A stretch of 64,000 nt of DNA, from NCBI RefSeq assembly GCF_003344535.1, contig NZ_QPKS01000003.1:186001-250000 (forward strand). Reading direction: 5' to 3'. Below the pieces are notes generated by a model. The model ran no database searches and had not been told where the DNA came from. It saw nothing but the letters and a program-made list of their open reading frames with translations. Position numbers and translations under genes: made by a program. The DNA is from Exiguobacterium flavidum. GTDB lineage: Bacteria; Bacillota; Bacilli; Exiguobacteriales; Exiguobacteriaceae. Below, piece by piece: positions 47,268 to 55,675 of this stretch (the first letter of the stretch is position 1; each line of letters opens with the position of its first letter).

Positions 47268-47741
47268 GTGAAAATCGAATTGAAGAAGGCGACTTCATCT
47301 GACGCAAATGAACTACATGATATCCAAGTAAAATCATTCATGCCTTTACTCAAAAAATATCAAGACTTCGACACGAATCCGGCCAACGAGGACATTGAAC
47401 GGATAATAATTCGAATAAACCATCATAATGGCGGATTCTATCAAATCTTATGCGATGATAAGCTGATTGGTGCAATTAGAGTTCTCTGCAAGGATGAAAC
47501 CACATGTTTCAGCATAAGTCCAATGTTCATCCTTCCCGAATATCAAGGAAGAGGGATTGCTCAAACGGCCATGAAATTGGCGGAAGAGATGTATCCTCAA
47601 GCAACAAGTTGGGAACTGCGCACGATTTTAGAGGAAGAACGCAATTGCTACTTATACGAAAAGATGGGATATGTAAAGACAGGCGAATCTAAGACTTTGA
47701 ATGAAAGAACAACTCTTATCTCTTACAAAAAAGCGTTGTAA
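47268..47741 (+). CDS. GNAT-family N-acetyltransferase, AT-rich
   Basis: The 157-residue GNAT protein has SPMFILPEYQGRGIAQTAMK (the CoA loop QGRGIA) and the C-terminal NCYLYEKMGYVKTGES motif. A GTG start is chosen because GAGGTGA lies the right distance upstream; ATGs six bases and 21 bases earlier are alternatives. Its base composition is clearly more AT-rich than most neighbours, and it lies in the block that separates ecsA from hit next to a transposon relic, which suggests acquisition by transfer. Confidence 0.8.
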   Translation: MKIELKKATSSDANELHDIQVKSFMPLLKKYQDFDTNPANEDIERIIIRINHHNGGFYQILCDDKLIGAIRVLCKDETTCFSISPMFILPEYQGRGIAQTAMKLAEEMYPQATSWELRTILEEERNCYLYEKMGYVKTGESKTLNERTTLISYKKAL

Positions 47742-47749
47742 AGAAGACA

Positions 47750-47793
47750 GCAACTTTAAAAATGCTCGGCATTCCGAGCATTTTTAAAGTTGC
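47750..47793. terminator. Bidirectional terminator
   Basis: GCAACTTTAAAAATGCTCGG is repeated in inverted form around a CATT loop, a 20-bp perfect stem just after the acetyltransferase stop. Confidence 0.85.
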
Positions 47794-47845
47794 TCAATAT
47801 TACCTTTCGTACTGCAGGTATTACCGGAAAGATCCTTTAACATAG

Positions 47846-47981
47846 TTAAGCGAGAATACGCCCGCCTCCGAGCAGACAGTGCTGATCCTCGGATTCGGGA
47901 GCCGCCACGACCGGGACATGAACGCTAGACAACCCAGGAATCATCCACCTCCAATCGCGGGCGTGGGTGGAGGTGGTTCAA
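47846..47981 (+). mobile_element. IS200/IS605-type TnpB relic with right-end hairpin
   Basis: One plus-strand frame reads GFGSRHDRDMNARQPRN at 47894-47944, matching the TnpB C-terminal signature CxxCG-xx-HDRDxNAxxN except that the two cysteine positions are Leu and Phe. It is followed by CCACCTCC and GGAGGTGG arms around a G-rich loop and GTTCAA (47945-47980), the shape of the IS605 right end and omegaRNA 3' hairpin. An in-frame stop lies at 47843 and no transposase body is present, so this is a decayed end fragment. Confidence 0.6.
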
Positions 47982-47984
47982 ACC

Positions 47985-49043
47985 TTACGAAAGCGACAAC
48001 CACATCCGGCCATCAACCTCGAGCACTTCTTTTTTCACACCAAAGCCGAACCAGTCGAATACCTCCTCGAAGAATGATGACGGATATTCCCACACGACAG
48101 CTCCCCCGCGTTCTACTCTGCGCTCAGGTTCTCCCGTTAGGGCCAGAAGATCTGATTCAGACTTCCGCAGATCGATACGAATCTCCTGAATTCGTCCCTT
48201 CCGATACCGGACCTGCATCCCCTCGTATTGAGAATACCCTTCCAACTTCCGTTCACTCTTGCCGAACGCCTTTTCAAGATCCCCTCTCTTCTCACCGACG
48301 AAATCCTCCATCTCGTCAAGTGAGCGGCCAGTCTGCGCCTTCACTTCCATCTCGAACACCTTCCTGATATCCACATCATACTGCCCTACGAGGTCCGGAG
48401 CGAGCTGCGCTTCGAGCGAAACCGTCATTTTTGATGAAGGCTTTTCCCCAACCTGGACGGCTTCCCTGACTTCTCCAGTCTTCCCGTCCTTTTCGGCACG
48501 AACCAAGACGCTATATTCACCAGGGTACAATTCAAGCTCGAGCGGCTCTTCATCGATGGTCCCGTTGCGCTCCCCATCGACCCAGACCGTCGCCGGAACG
48601 TCACTTTCGATGATAAGGTTCTGTTTCTTCAGGTCAAGCTGATAAGTCTCGAACCATAGTGTACCGTCCTGCTCTACGACGTCGAACAAATCAGTTTTGC
48701 TGTTTGACGGCTTCCCTTTCCTGAATTCCCTTTGATCGCCCGCTATTTCATCGATGGCCTTGTCTAAGTGATCCTGCAGACCAAACCATTGGAGCAGGCG
48801 GACCGCCTCCGCCTTTGCAGGACGGTCCCCCGCCAACGTGACGATGTCAGAGAAACGCTCAATGTCCTTCGACTTGACGGCGTCACGAAATATCATGTCG
48901 GTCCGTTCAGCCTTCGCCGCGGGTTCGACGACGGCGAAATACACGCCGAACATAGTCAAAGCGATGGCCGTTGCACCAATGGCCATCGAAATCGCCTTCC
49001 CCTTCTTTTCCGTACGCTTTCTCTCCTGTCTCCTCGAAGCCAT
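47985..49043 (-). CDS. Membrane-anchored protein with PEGA-like domain (TcaA/YvbJ-like)
   Basis: The 352-residue protein has a basic N-terminus, one membrane helix at about 18-40 and an extracytoplasmic part. Residues near 140-200 (NLIIESDVPATVWVDGER, ELYPGEYSVLVRAE) look like a PEGA/TcaA beta domain. The layout is that of TcaA/YvbJ proteins but without the N-terminal zinc ribbon those usually carry. The ATG after GAGAGGAGTGAAG is chosen; the longer frame runs through hit in antisense. A transposon relic abuts its stop, so the last residues may be altered. Function is not known. Confidence 0.7.
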   Translation of the reverse strand: MASRRQERKRTEKKGKAISMAIGATAIALTMFGVYFAVVEPAAKAERTDMIFRDAVKSKDIERFSDIVTLAGDRPAKAEAVRLLQWFGLQDHLDKAIDEIAGDQREFRKGKPSNSKTDLFDVVEQDGTLWFETYQLDLKKQNLIIESDVPATVWVDGERNGTIDEEPLELELYPGEYSVLVRAEKDGKTGEVREAVQVGEKPSSKMTVSLEAQLAPDLVGQYDVDIRKVFEMEVKAQTGRSLDEMEDFVGEKRGDLEKAFGKSERKLEGYSQYEGMQVRYRKGRIQEIRIDLRKSESDLLALTGEPERRVERGGAVVWEYPSSFFEEVFDWFGFGVKKEVLEVDGRMWLSLS

Positions 49044-49141
49044 TTCTTCACTCCTCTCTTCAAATTTTGTACTCTTCCAAGGGTACCTGCCGTTCTGTAT
49101 TCTGTATAATGAAGTAAGACAACTCGAAAGGGGCAATGAAC

Positions 49142-49567
49142 ATGCAAAAAGATTCCTGTATCTTCTGCAAAATCGCACGCGGCGAAGTTCCAAGCCATAA
49201 AGTATTCGAAAACGATGACGTCCTCGCCTTCCTCGACCTTTCCCAGGTGACGAAGGGGCACACACTCGTCATCCCGAAGCATCATGCAGACAACGTCTAC
49301 GAACTCGAGGCAGAAGTCGCAGCAGCTACGTTTGCTGCCGTGCCGCAAATCAGCCGCGCCTTACAGAAAGAGACGGACGCGGCTGGAATCAATATCCTAT
49401 CAAATACAGGGAAGGTCGCCGGTCAGTCCGTCTCACACTTCCATCTTCACCTTCTTCCCCGTCATGACAAACATGACGGATTCGGAGCGAAATGGGAAGT
49501 CCATAACGATGAATACACACCAGAAGCGTTGGCAGCAATCGCCAAGTCGATTCAATCCCACCTCTGA
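49142..49567 (+). CDS. hit: HIT-family protein
   Basis: The 141-residue histidine-triad protein matches B. subtilis Hit: DSCIFCKIARGEVPSHKV with the zinc cysteines, FLDLSQVTKGHTLVIPK and the catalytic triad HFHLHLLP. The family hydrolyses nucleoside phosphoramidates or AMP adducts. The second ATG is preferred because GAAAGGGGC then has normal spacing. hit-yhaH-scoC-prsA follow in order as in B. subtilis. Confidence 0.95.
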   Translation: MQKDSCIFCKIARGEVPSHKVFENDDVLAFLDLSQVTKGHTLVIPKHHADNVYELEAEVAAATFAAVPQISRALQKETDAAGINILSNTGKVAGQSVSHFHLHLLPRHDKHDGFGAKWEVHNDEYTPEALAAIAKSIQSHL

Positions 49568-49574
49568 AATCGCA

Positions 49575-49604
49575 AGGCCGTCCCAACTCGAGGCGGTCTT
49601 TTTT
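49575..49604 (+). terminator. Terminator after hit
   Basis: AGGCCG and CGGTCT pair with one G-T pair, and six Ts follow. The stem is short, so it may be partial. Confidence 0.55.
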
Positions 49605-49712
49605 CTGTCATCGTTCACCTCATTTAAAAATATTCCCGAAATAGGTTTTCAATATCTCCTTTTTGGTAAAATAATATAAAACAAATATTTTAATATCTAA
49701 AGGAGGAGAATC

Positions 49713-50063
49713 ATGTCGAAGCGCCCCCACAGAAACTGGGTCGCTTTTGGTGCTGTGCTCGGACTCGTGACCGTTTCTGGTCTGAACGCGCTTCGTCAAG
49801 GCACTAAGAACGACTCATCGAATGGTAAGCGACGTAGAAACTCTTATTCTACAATCGTAACGAACATGCAGGAATTAACGGAGCAAGGAAAGAAACTAGT
49901 AGAAACCGCTAAGCTATCCGGTCTTGCCTTCAAGGACGTAGTCCAAGAGGAAGTAAAGACCTACCAGGCGGACATCCAGCCTTCCCTGGCGAAGATCCAA
50001 CAGCTTGCTGACGAGGCAAAAAAGGAGAGCGCGGAACTTTCACCCTCTCCCCCTAGCAACTAG
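49713..50063 (+). CDS. yhaH: YhaH/YtxH-like membrane-associated protein
   Basis: The 116-residue protein has one N-terminal hydrophobic helix (VAFGAVLGLVTVSGLNAL), a basic segment and a long helical, lysine/glutamate-rich tail, the layout of YtxH-type stress proteins. Sequence identity alone is weak; the name rests on its position between hit and scoC. AAAGGAGG precedes the ATG. Confidence 0.75.
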   Translation: MSKRPHRNWVAFGAVLGLVTVSGLNALRQGTKNDSSNGKRRRNSYSTIVTNMQELTEQGKKLVETAKLSGLAFKDVVQEEVKTYQADIQPSLAKIQQLADEAKKESAELSPSPPSN

Positions 50064-50148
50064 TAATCTCCTGTACCAGGCACGACCTCGTGCATTAGAT
50101 ATTTCTGTGCGTTGAACCATTGTCACCTTTCGAAAGGATGAGTCAGAT

Positions 50149-50718
50149 ATGGAACACGAAAAAGTATACCCGGGTCAAGAAGCACTTCTCTACAGCCATA
50201 AAATCGTGCAGTTGAGCAAAGCGCTTTGGAAGACCGTCGAAAAGGATTGGCAGAACTGGATCAAACCTTTCGACTTGAACATCAATGAACATCATATTCT
50301 TTGGATCGCCCATGCACTGGGCGGCGCATCGATTTCTGAGATCGCCAAATACGGTGTCATGCACGTCTCGACCGCCTTCAATTTCTCAAAGAAACTTGAA
50401 GACCGGGGACTTTTGACGTTCTCGAAAAAAGAGACGGATAAACGAAACACATACGTCCAGCTAACGCCTGCCGGGGAAGCTCTCCTCCTTGAGACGATAC
50501 AGGCATTCCGCCCTGAGGAAAACGGTGTGTTCCGCGCCTCACTTCCGCTCCAGGAACTGTACGGTAAATTTCCAGAATTAACGGACATCTCAGCTATCGT
50601 CCGCAGACTCTACGGAGACAGCTTCATGGATATCTTTGCAGAGACTTCGAAGATGATCACGGAAGAGGCTGACCGGCGTCCGGAAGACGTTACCTCGGAT
50701 TCCCTGAAGAAAGCTTGA
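50149..50718 (+). CDS. scoC: Transition-state regulator ScoC/Hpr (MarR family)
   Basis: ScoC represses exoprotease and oligopeptide-permease genes in B. subtilis. The 189-residue protein opens [18 protein letters not shown] and [15 protein letters not shown], then the winged helix [30 protein letters not shown] ([13 protein letters not shown] is diagnostic) and [12 protein letters not shown]. It sits upstream of prsA as in B. subtilis. Ribosome site GAAAGGATGAG. A strong terminator separates it from prsA. Confidence 0.93.
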   Translation: MEHEKVYPGQEALLYSHKIVQLSKALWKTVEKDWQNWIKPFDLNINEHHILWIAHALGGASISEIAKYGVMHVSTAFNFSKKLEDRGLLTFSKKETDKRNTYVQLTPAGEALLLETIQAFRPEENGVFRASLPLQELYGKFPELTDISAIVRRLYGDSFMDIFAETSKMITEEADRRPEDVTSDSLKKA

Positions 50719-50741
50719 GCCTCGCAGAGGAATGAACGACT

Positions 50742-50777
50742 TAGCGCTCCATGCCACGGGCTATCGAGCGCTTTTTT
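50742..50777 (+). terminator. Terminator after scoC
   Basis: AGCGCTC and GAGCGCT pair around a loop of about 18 bases and are followed by TTTTTTCG. Confidence 0.85.
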
Positions 50778-50976
50778 TCGTGCTTGAACGCTCCATCGCA
50801 ATGTCACCGTAACTTCACTCATGATTTCCCATAAAAAAACTCGCCAATTCTCGTTTTCTGTATGATAGCATGGACACAGAACGAACAAGGTTGCGCATGA
50901 CCGCTCTTGCTGTTAAGGTGTTAGAAATATGATATGATAAGATGGTTGAAATAAATGGCAAACTAGGGGTGTATGT

Positions 50977-51891
50977 ATGAAAAAGAAATTTTTAGGCGCG
51001 GCAGCAGTCGCAAGTGTGTTCACGCTGGCAGCGTGTGGATCGAACGATGAGGCAGTCATCAATTACAAAGGCGGCGAAGTGAACAAGGCTGATATCCAAG
51101 CTGAAGCTTACGAGAAGGCCGGGTCACAAATCGCTTTCCAACAAACTATGAACGCGCTTCTCGAGAAGGAATACGGGAAGAAAGTCACTGAAAAGGAAGT
51201 CGACGCGGAAGTCAAAAAGACGAAAGAGACTTTCCCTGACGAAGAGCAGTTCAAGCAGACTCTCCAAATGGCTGGCGTGAAGGACGAGAAGGAATTCGAG
51301 AAAGTTCTTCGCACTCAGATGCTTTTGACGGAAGCTAAATCTGCAAAATCGAAAGTGACGGACAAAGAGATCGAAGCGCGCTTCGACCAAGAGAAGGTAG
51401 AAGTGAAGGCGAGCCACATTCTCGTCGATACTGAAAAAGAAGCGAACGCGATCAAGAAAGAACTCGACGCGGGCGGCGATTTCGCCAAAATCGCGAAAGC
51501 AAAATCAAAAGATACAGGCAGTGCTGCTAACGGCGGCGACCTCGGCTATTTCACAAAAGGTAAAATGGTCGAAGAGTTCGAAACTTATTCGTTCAAGGAC
51601 GGCGTAGAAGGTAAAGTTTCTGATCCGATCAAGACACAATTCGGTTACCACATCATCAAAGTAACGGATCGTAAAGAGAAGGAAAACTTCACGCTCGAAA
51701 AAGAGAAGGCACGCATCAAGAAAGAACTTTCTGAAGAGAAATCTTCACAAGTCAATCCGAACGACATCTACCGTTCGTTGATCAAGAAGTACGACGTCGA
51801 GATCAAGGAAAAAGATTTCAAAGATGCATTCGACCTCGATAAACAAGAACAACAGCAAATGCAACAACAAATGATGCAACAACAACAATAA
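50977..51891 (+). CDS. prsA: Foldase lipoprotein PrsA (peptidyl-prolyl isomerase)
   Basis: PrsA folds secreted proteins outside the membrane. The 304-residue precursor has a lipobox LAAC with C20 as lipidated residue, an N-domain, a parvulin domain (VKASHILVDTEKEANAIKKEL in part, GGDLGYFTKGKMV, GYHIIKVTDRKE) and a C-terminal helix. The tail ends in a Gln/Met-rich run (QQQMQQQMMQQQQ), which is unusual. The gene is monocistronic between terminators. AGGGGTG precedes the ATG. Confidence 0.96.
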   Translation: MKKKFLGAAAVASVFTLAACGSNDEAVINYKGGEVNKADIQAEAYEKAGSQIAFQQTMNALLEKEYGKKVTEKEVDAEVKKTKETFPDEEQFKQTLQMAGVKDEKEFEKVLRTQMLLTEAKSAKSKVTDKEIEARFDQEKVEVKASHILVDTEKEANAIKKELDAGGDFAKIAKAKSKDTGSAANGGDLGYFTKGKMVEEFETYSFKDGVEGKVSDPIKTQFGYHIIKVTDRKEKENFTLEKEKARIKKELSEEKSSQVNPNDIYRSLIKKYDVEIKEKDFKDAFDLDKQEQQQMQQQMMQQQQ

Positions 51892-51899
51892 GTACGACT

Positions 51900-51929
51900 A
51901 AGGCCGGGAGCGGATGCTCCCGGCCTTTT
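51900..51929 (+). terminator. Terminator after prsA
   Basis: AGGCCGGGAGC and GCTCCCGGCCT are perfect arms around GGAT, followed by TTTG. Confidence 0.9.
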
Positions 51930-51958
51930 GCATTTCTTTCATTAATTAAAAGGAGTAC

Positions 51959-52981
51959 TCAGCGGCGCACCGGAGCTCGTTCATACTGCTTCGGCATCGG
52001 GACTGCGTCACCGAGCTCAGCAGAAGCATGATAGACCCAATATGGCTGACGAAGCAGTTCGCGCCCGAGCAGGATGATGTCTGCCCGTCCGCTGCGAATG
52101 ACTTCTTCAGCTAGTGCCGCTGACGTGATCAAACCGACTGCACCCGTCCGGATTCCAGTCTGTCTTAGACGTTCAGCGTACGGTACCTGGTAACCAGGAT
52201 AGACGGCAGGAACGGCGTCAGCGACGACCGCACCAGAACTGCAGTCGAGCATATCGATTCCCTTGGCGAGAAGCGCTTCGGCGAGTGGGACATAGTCGTC
52301 CGGCGTCATTCCGCCCGGTGCATGATCAGCAGCAGAGATGCGGACCCAGATCGGAATATCGACTTCCGTCTTGATCAAATCGATCGTCTCGAGAAGGAAT
52401 CGCATCCTGTTCTCGATCGCTCCACCGTATTGGTCCGTCCGTTCGTTCGAGAGCGGTGACAGGAACGTATTGATGAGGTAACCATGGGCTCCGTGCAGTT
52501 CGATGAAATCGAAACCTGCAGCTTTCGCCCGCTTCGCCCCTTCGACGAACGCCTGTTGCAATTCCTCGATTTCGCTGATCGACAGTGCCGATGGTGATTC
52601 GTACTCTGCACTGAACGGAACGGCACTTGGCGCAACGGGCGGTTTCGCCGTCGTGCTCTTACGGCCGGCGTGGGCAAGTTGGATACCCGCCTTCGCTCCC
52701 GCCGCCTTCACTTGCTCTGTAATGCGGCGAAGACCGGCGACATGGCCGTCGGACCAAATACCGAGATCCCCGGCTGAGATGCGCCCGTCCGGTACGACTG
52801 CTGTCGCCTCGAGAATCACACCACCTACGCCGCCGACCGCCCGGCTCGCATAATGGGTCACATGCCAATCCGTGGCGATTCCGTCTTCTTGCGCGCTATA
52901 CATACACATCGGCGCCATCACGACACGATTCTTGAACGTCAATTTACCAATTTCGATTGATTCAAACAGCTTCGTCTTCAC
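51959..52981 (-). CDS. namA: NADPH dehydrogenase NamA (old yellow enzyme family, YqjM-like)
   Basis: The 340-residue FMN enzyme reduces activated C=C bonds of enals and enones. Sequence landmarks match YqjM: KNRVVMAPMCMYSA with the redox-tuning cysteine, GIQLAHAGRKS with the active-site histidine, HGAHGYLINTFLSPLSNERTD (GYLINTFLSPLSN) and ILLGRELLRQPYW. A GTG after AAGGGAAGG is chosen as start; it overlaps the upstream MFS gene by 20 bp. Confidence 0.92.
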   Translation of the reverse strand: MKTKLFESIEIGKLTFKNRVVMAPMCMYSAQEDGIATDWHVTHYASRAVGGVGGVILEATAVVPDGRISAGDLGIWSDGHVAGLRRITEQVKAAGAKAGIQLAHAGRKSTTAKPPVAPSAVPFSAEYESPSALSISEIEELQQAFVEGAKRAKAAGFDFIELHGAHGYLINTFLSPLSNERTDQYGGAIENRMRFLLETIDLIKTEVDIPIWVRISAADHAPGGMTPDDYVPLAEALLAKGIDMLDCSSGAVVADAVPAVYPGYQVPYAERLRQTGIRTGAVGLITSAALAEEVIRSGRADIILLGRELLRQPYWVYHASAELGDAVPMPKQYERAPVRR

Positions 52982-54215
52982 GCGAAACACCTTCCCTTTC
53001 CATGATCGTGAACATCATTAAGTATATGCCAGCACCAAGCACGGCAAGAAATGAAACGACTCCAATCGCAACCGCATTCGACGTGAAGGCGGCAAGTGTC
53101 AGGGCGAGCGGTGCGATCATACGGCTGAATGTATAGCGGAGACCCGCCGCAGCATAATACTGACCGCGCTGGTCTTCCGGAGCGATTTGTCCGATGAAGC
53201 TGTCCTGCAGACCGACGACCATCAGCTCACCGACCGTAAACAGCAGCATCGCGAAAAAGTAGAGCGGAATGAAGGTCGCAAGACCGAAAATCAATATACC
53301 GATCGCATACAACAGCGACGATGCGACGAACACCCATTTCGCGGACAAACGCCCCATCCACCTGGCCATCATGACCGTCATCAGTACGACGAGCAACCCG
53401 TTTTCAGCCATCACCATGCCGTATGCCTTGATCCCGTCAATCTCGAGACCGAATATGCTGATCGTTTCTGCTGCTTCGCGCATGTGCAGGGCGATGATCA
53501 GGTCAAGCTGCATGAACACCGTCGCGACACAGACCCCTCCAAGCACGAACAGAAGAAATACCCTGTCCTTCAAAATCAAACGATAACTTTTAATCTGATT
53601 CAGGAACACCATCGACGCCGTCATCGCCTCGACCGCCTTGTTCGGCACCGTCTCACGCAAATAACGTTGCAAAACGACGGCCAGGAGCAGACTCGCAATA
53701 CTCGATGCGACCAAGAGCGCGAACCTGTATTCAAAGAACAGCACGCTCCCAAGGACCGGTCCGATGACGACGGCAAGGTTCACCGCAGAGTAAAAGACGG
53801 CGAACACCTCAGGACGATCCTTTTCAGGAACGATATCGGCGATCATCGCATGGGACGCCGGCCAATAGATGGAACTGAACACACCGATCATTGTGAAAGC
53901 GATGAACGAGAGAACGGCGCTCTCATACCAGACGGAGTTCGCGAAGGCGAACAGGAGGAATCCCCCGACATACCCATACGCAGACAACACCATTACCAGC
54001 TTCCGCCCGTAACGGTCCGCGAAATACCCTGCCATCAGGTTGACGACGACGCTCAGCGCCTGCGAGACGATCAGTAACGTCCCAGCCATCACCTTTCCGA
54101 GTTCATCGGCCAGATAGATGGCGATGAACGGGAAGAAACACCAATAAAGAATGTTGATCAGAAATTCCCCGCCAAGGCGGATTTTTAAATTACGGTCATA
54201 TTCCCGGATTCGCAC
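52962..54215 (-). CDS. Major facilitator superfamily transporter
   Basis: The 417-residue protein has 12 membrane helices and the MFS loop motif GYFADRYGRKLVM between helices 2 and 3, placing it among the multidrug-type exporters (DHA1/MdtH-like). Start is a GTG after a GGCGGG site. Its end overlaps namA by 20 bp and yhaM ends 14 bp upstream, so yhaM, this gene and namA look like one operon. Substrate unknown. Confidence 0.85.
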   Translation of the reverse strand: MRIREYDRNLKIRLGGEFLINILYWCFFPFIAIYLADELGKVMAGTLLIVSQALSVVVNLMAGYFADRYGRKLVMVLSAYGYVGGFLLFAFANSVWYESAVLSFIAFTMIGVFSSIYWPASHAMIADIVPEKDRPEVFAVFYSAVNLAVVIGPVLGSVLFFEYRFALLVASSIASLLLAVVLQRYLRETVPNKAVEAMTASMVFLNQIKSYRLILKDRVFLLFVLGGVCVATVFMQLDLIIALHMREAAETISIFGLEIDGIKAYGMVMAENGLLVVLMTVMMARWMGRLSAKWVFVASSLLYAIGILIFGLATFIPLYFFAMLLFTVGELMVVGLQDSFIGQIAPEDQRGQYYAAAGLRYTFSRMIAPLALTLAAFTSNAVAIGVVSFLAVLGAGIYLMMFTIMEREGVSREDEAV

Positions 54216-54229
54216 GTTTCATCCCGCCT

Positions 54230-55150
54230 TCACAGTTTCGGACGGTAGAATGCACGGTTGTCGAGTGCGAACGAACGCTCCGAGAAGCCGCCTGGTTCGA
54301 CATATTCAAGCAACCGGTCCATCATCGTCATACGGGCATCCAAGTTGTCGATCAGGAACAGCACCTCAGCTTCTCGCATCTGCGGCGCGACGGCCGACCC
54401 CCATTCCGGTCGTCCATGGTGACTCAATACGAGATGCTGAAGGACCGTCAGCACTTCCTTATCGGTCTTCAGTTCCGAACCGACCTTCTCTAGTTCTGCT
54501 ACCATCATCGAGATATGGCCGACGAGTTTGCCGGAGAGCGTATACTCCGGTGTGATCGGATCAGACAGTTCCTTGATCTTCGCATAGTCATGCAAGATGA
54601 CGCCTGAGACTAACAAATCCCGATTCAATGTCGGATAGAGCGAGGCGATCGAATCCGCAAGCTTCAACATCGAAACGACATGATAGGCGAGTCCTGAATA
54701 GAAGGCATGGTGGTTCTTCACTGCGGCAGGATGCGTGAAATACGCATCGAACTCACGGGTCACTAAATGTTTGACGAGTTTCTTCATATCCGGATTCTTG
54801 ATCGACTCGATGTATGCAAGCACCTCCGTTTCAAGTTCCTCTCGCGGAATCGGTGCGGCTTGAAGATAGTCCTCGACGTTCTTTTCCTCGAGCACGGTGA
54901 TCTGCTTCAGCTTGAGCTGCGTGCGTCCTCGATAATCCATCACTTCTCCTGCCGCATGCACGATGCTCCGCGGCGCATATTTATCGATGTCGCTCGTATC
55001 CCACATTTTCGTCTCGATCTCCCCCGTCTTATCGCTCAAGATGAGCGTCAAGTAAGGCTTCCCGTTCGCCGCGATTCCCTTCACTGCTTGTTTGATCATC
55101 ACGCGCTGATCGAGCATCTCTCCGATGCTGAGCTGTCCGATACCTTTCAT
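54230..55150 (-). CDS. yhaM: 3'-5' exoribonuclease YhaM
   Basis: YhaM degrades RNA from the 3' end and trims transcripts. The 306-residue protein combines an N-terminal OB-fold (GKPYLTLILSDKTGEIETKMWD, in which LILSDKTGEIE is typical) with a C-terminal HD domain (HHAFYSGLAYHV, HDYAKIKEL, LVLSHHGRPEWGS). The ATG nine bases after AGAGGAAG is used; 26 extra codons upstream have no support. First in a likely three-gene operon. Confidence 0.93.
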   Translation of the reverse strand: MKGIGQLSIGEMLDQRVMIKQAVKGIAANGKPYLTLILSDKTGEIETKMWDTSDIDKYAPRSIVHAAGEVMDYRGRTQLKLKQITVLEEKNVEDYLQAAPIPREELETEVLAYIESIKNPDMKKLVKHLVTREFDAYFTHPAAVKNHHAFYSGLAYHVVSMLKLADSIASLYPTLNRDLLVSGVILHDYAKIKELSDPITPEYTLSGKLVGHISMMVAELEKVGSELKTDKEVLTVLQHLVLSHHGRPEWGSAVAPQMREAEVLFLIDNLDARMTMMDRLLEYVEPGGFSERSFALDNRAFYRPKL

Positions 55151-55330
55151 ACACAACACTTCCTCTGCTTTATTTTGACGGTCGGCAACGGACCGTACGA
55201 GTTCAATACCATTTTTTCGTTCTTTCACTTACACTAATCATGACAGTATCCATTTTACACTACGTTCATGGGAGTACGTTAATAGCAATCAGCGCAGCTG
55301 ACAAATATGAATGGAAAATTGAAAAATGTA
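55151..55330. other. Intergenic region upstream of yhaM
   Basis: No gene is seen. It should carry the yhaM promoter. ACTACGTT and AGTACGTT occur as near-direct repeats at about 55258-55280. Confidence 0.4.
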
Positions 55331-55530
55331 CTACTCCCCACGCTGAAACTTGTACGCGGGGGAATCCTCAACCATCCGGTCTGACGAACAGAAATGGATC
55401 AGGCTAGTCCGTCTTCTTGACCGTCAGGAGACGACTCGATTCGATCGAACACTTGAACGCCACAGGCAAGGTGCTGAACCGAAAGTTTACAGCAATTGAT
55501 TCGAAAAATGCTAAAACATACACTGTGTTG
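55331..55530 (-). mobile_element. Probable IS200/IS605-type end relic with hairpin
   Basis: Minus-strand GGATTCCCCCGC and GCGTGGGGAGTAG form a hairpin (about 55331-55367) like the right end of IS605-group elements. It is preceded by a minus-strand coding-like tail ending ESSPDGQEDGLA and a stop at 55399, which looks like the C-terminal extension of a TnpB gene. No HDRDxNA motif was found upstream, so the assignment rests on layout and is weaker than for the relic near 47900. Confidence 0.4.
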
Positions 55531-55675
55531 GTGTGAGAAAGGGAGCGTAACTGCTAGATAATACGACACAACATATGCAGAATACGGTGCAAAGAGCCGC
55601 GAGGCCTGTCGGTTGGGGATACACTCTCGCACGGGCGAGCACGTTCGTATATGTTTTTAGTAGCAGACAGACATT

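Noticed and set aside
53187-54077. A 296-codon plus-strand frame
   Set aside because: It is antisense to a clear 12-helix MFS gene and its product is rich in His, Asp, Gln and Arg without domain features.
55531-55675. Possible magnesium riboswitch before corA
   Set aside because: The conserved M-box segments are not recognisable; only a small CTCGC/GCGAG stem is seen.
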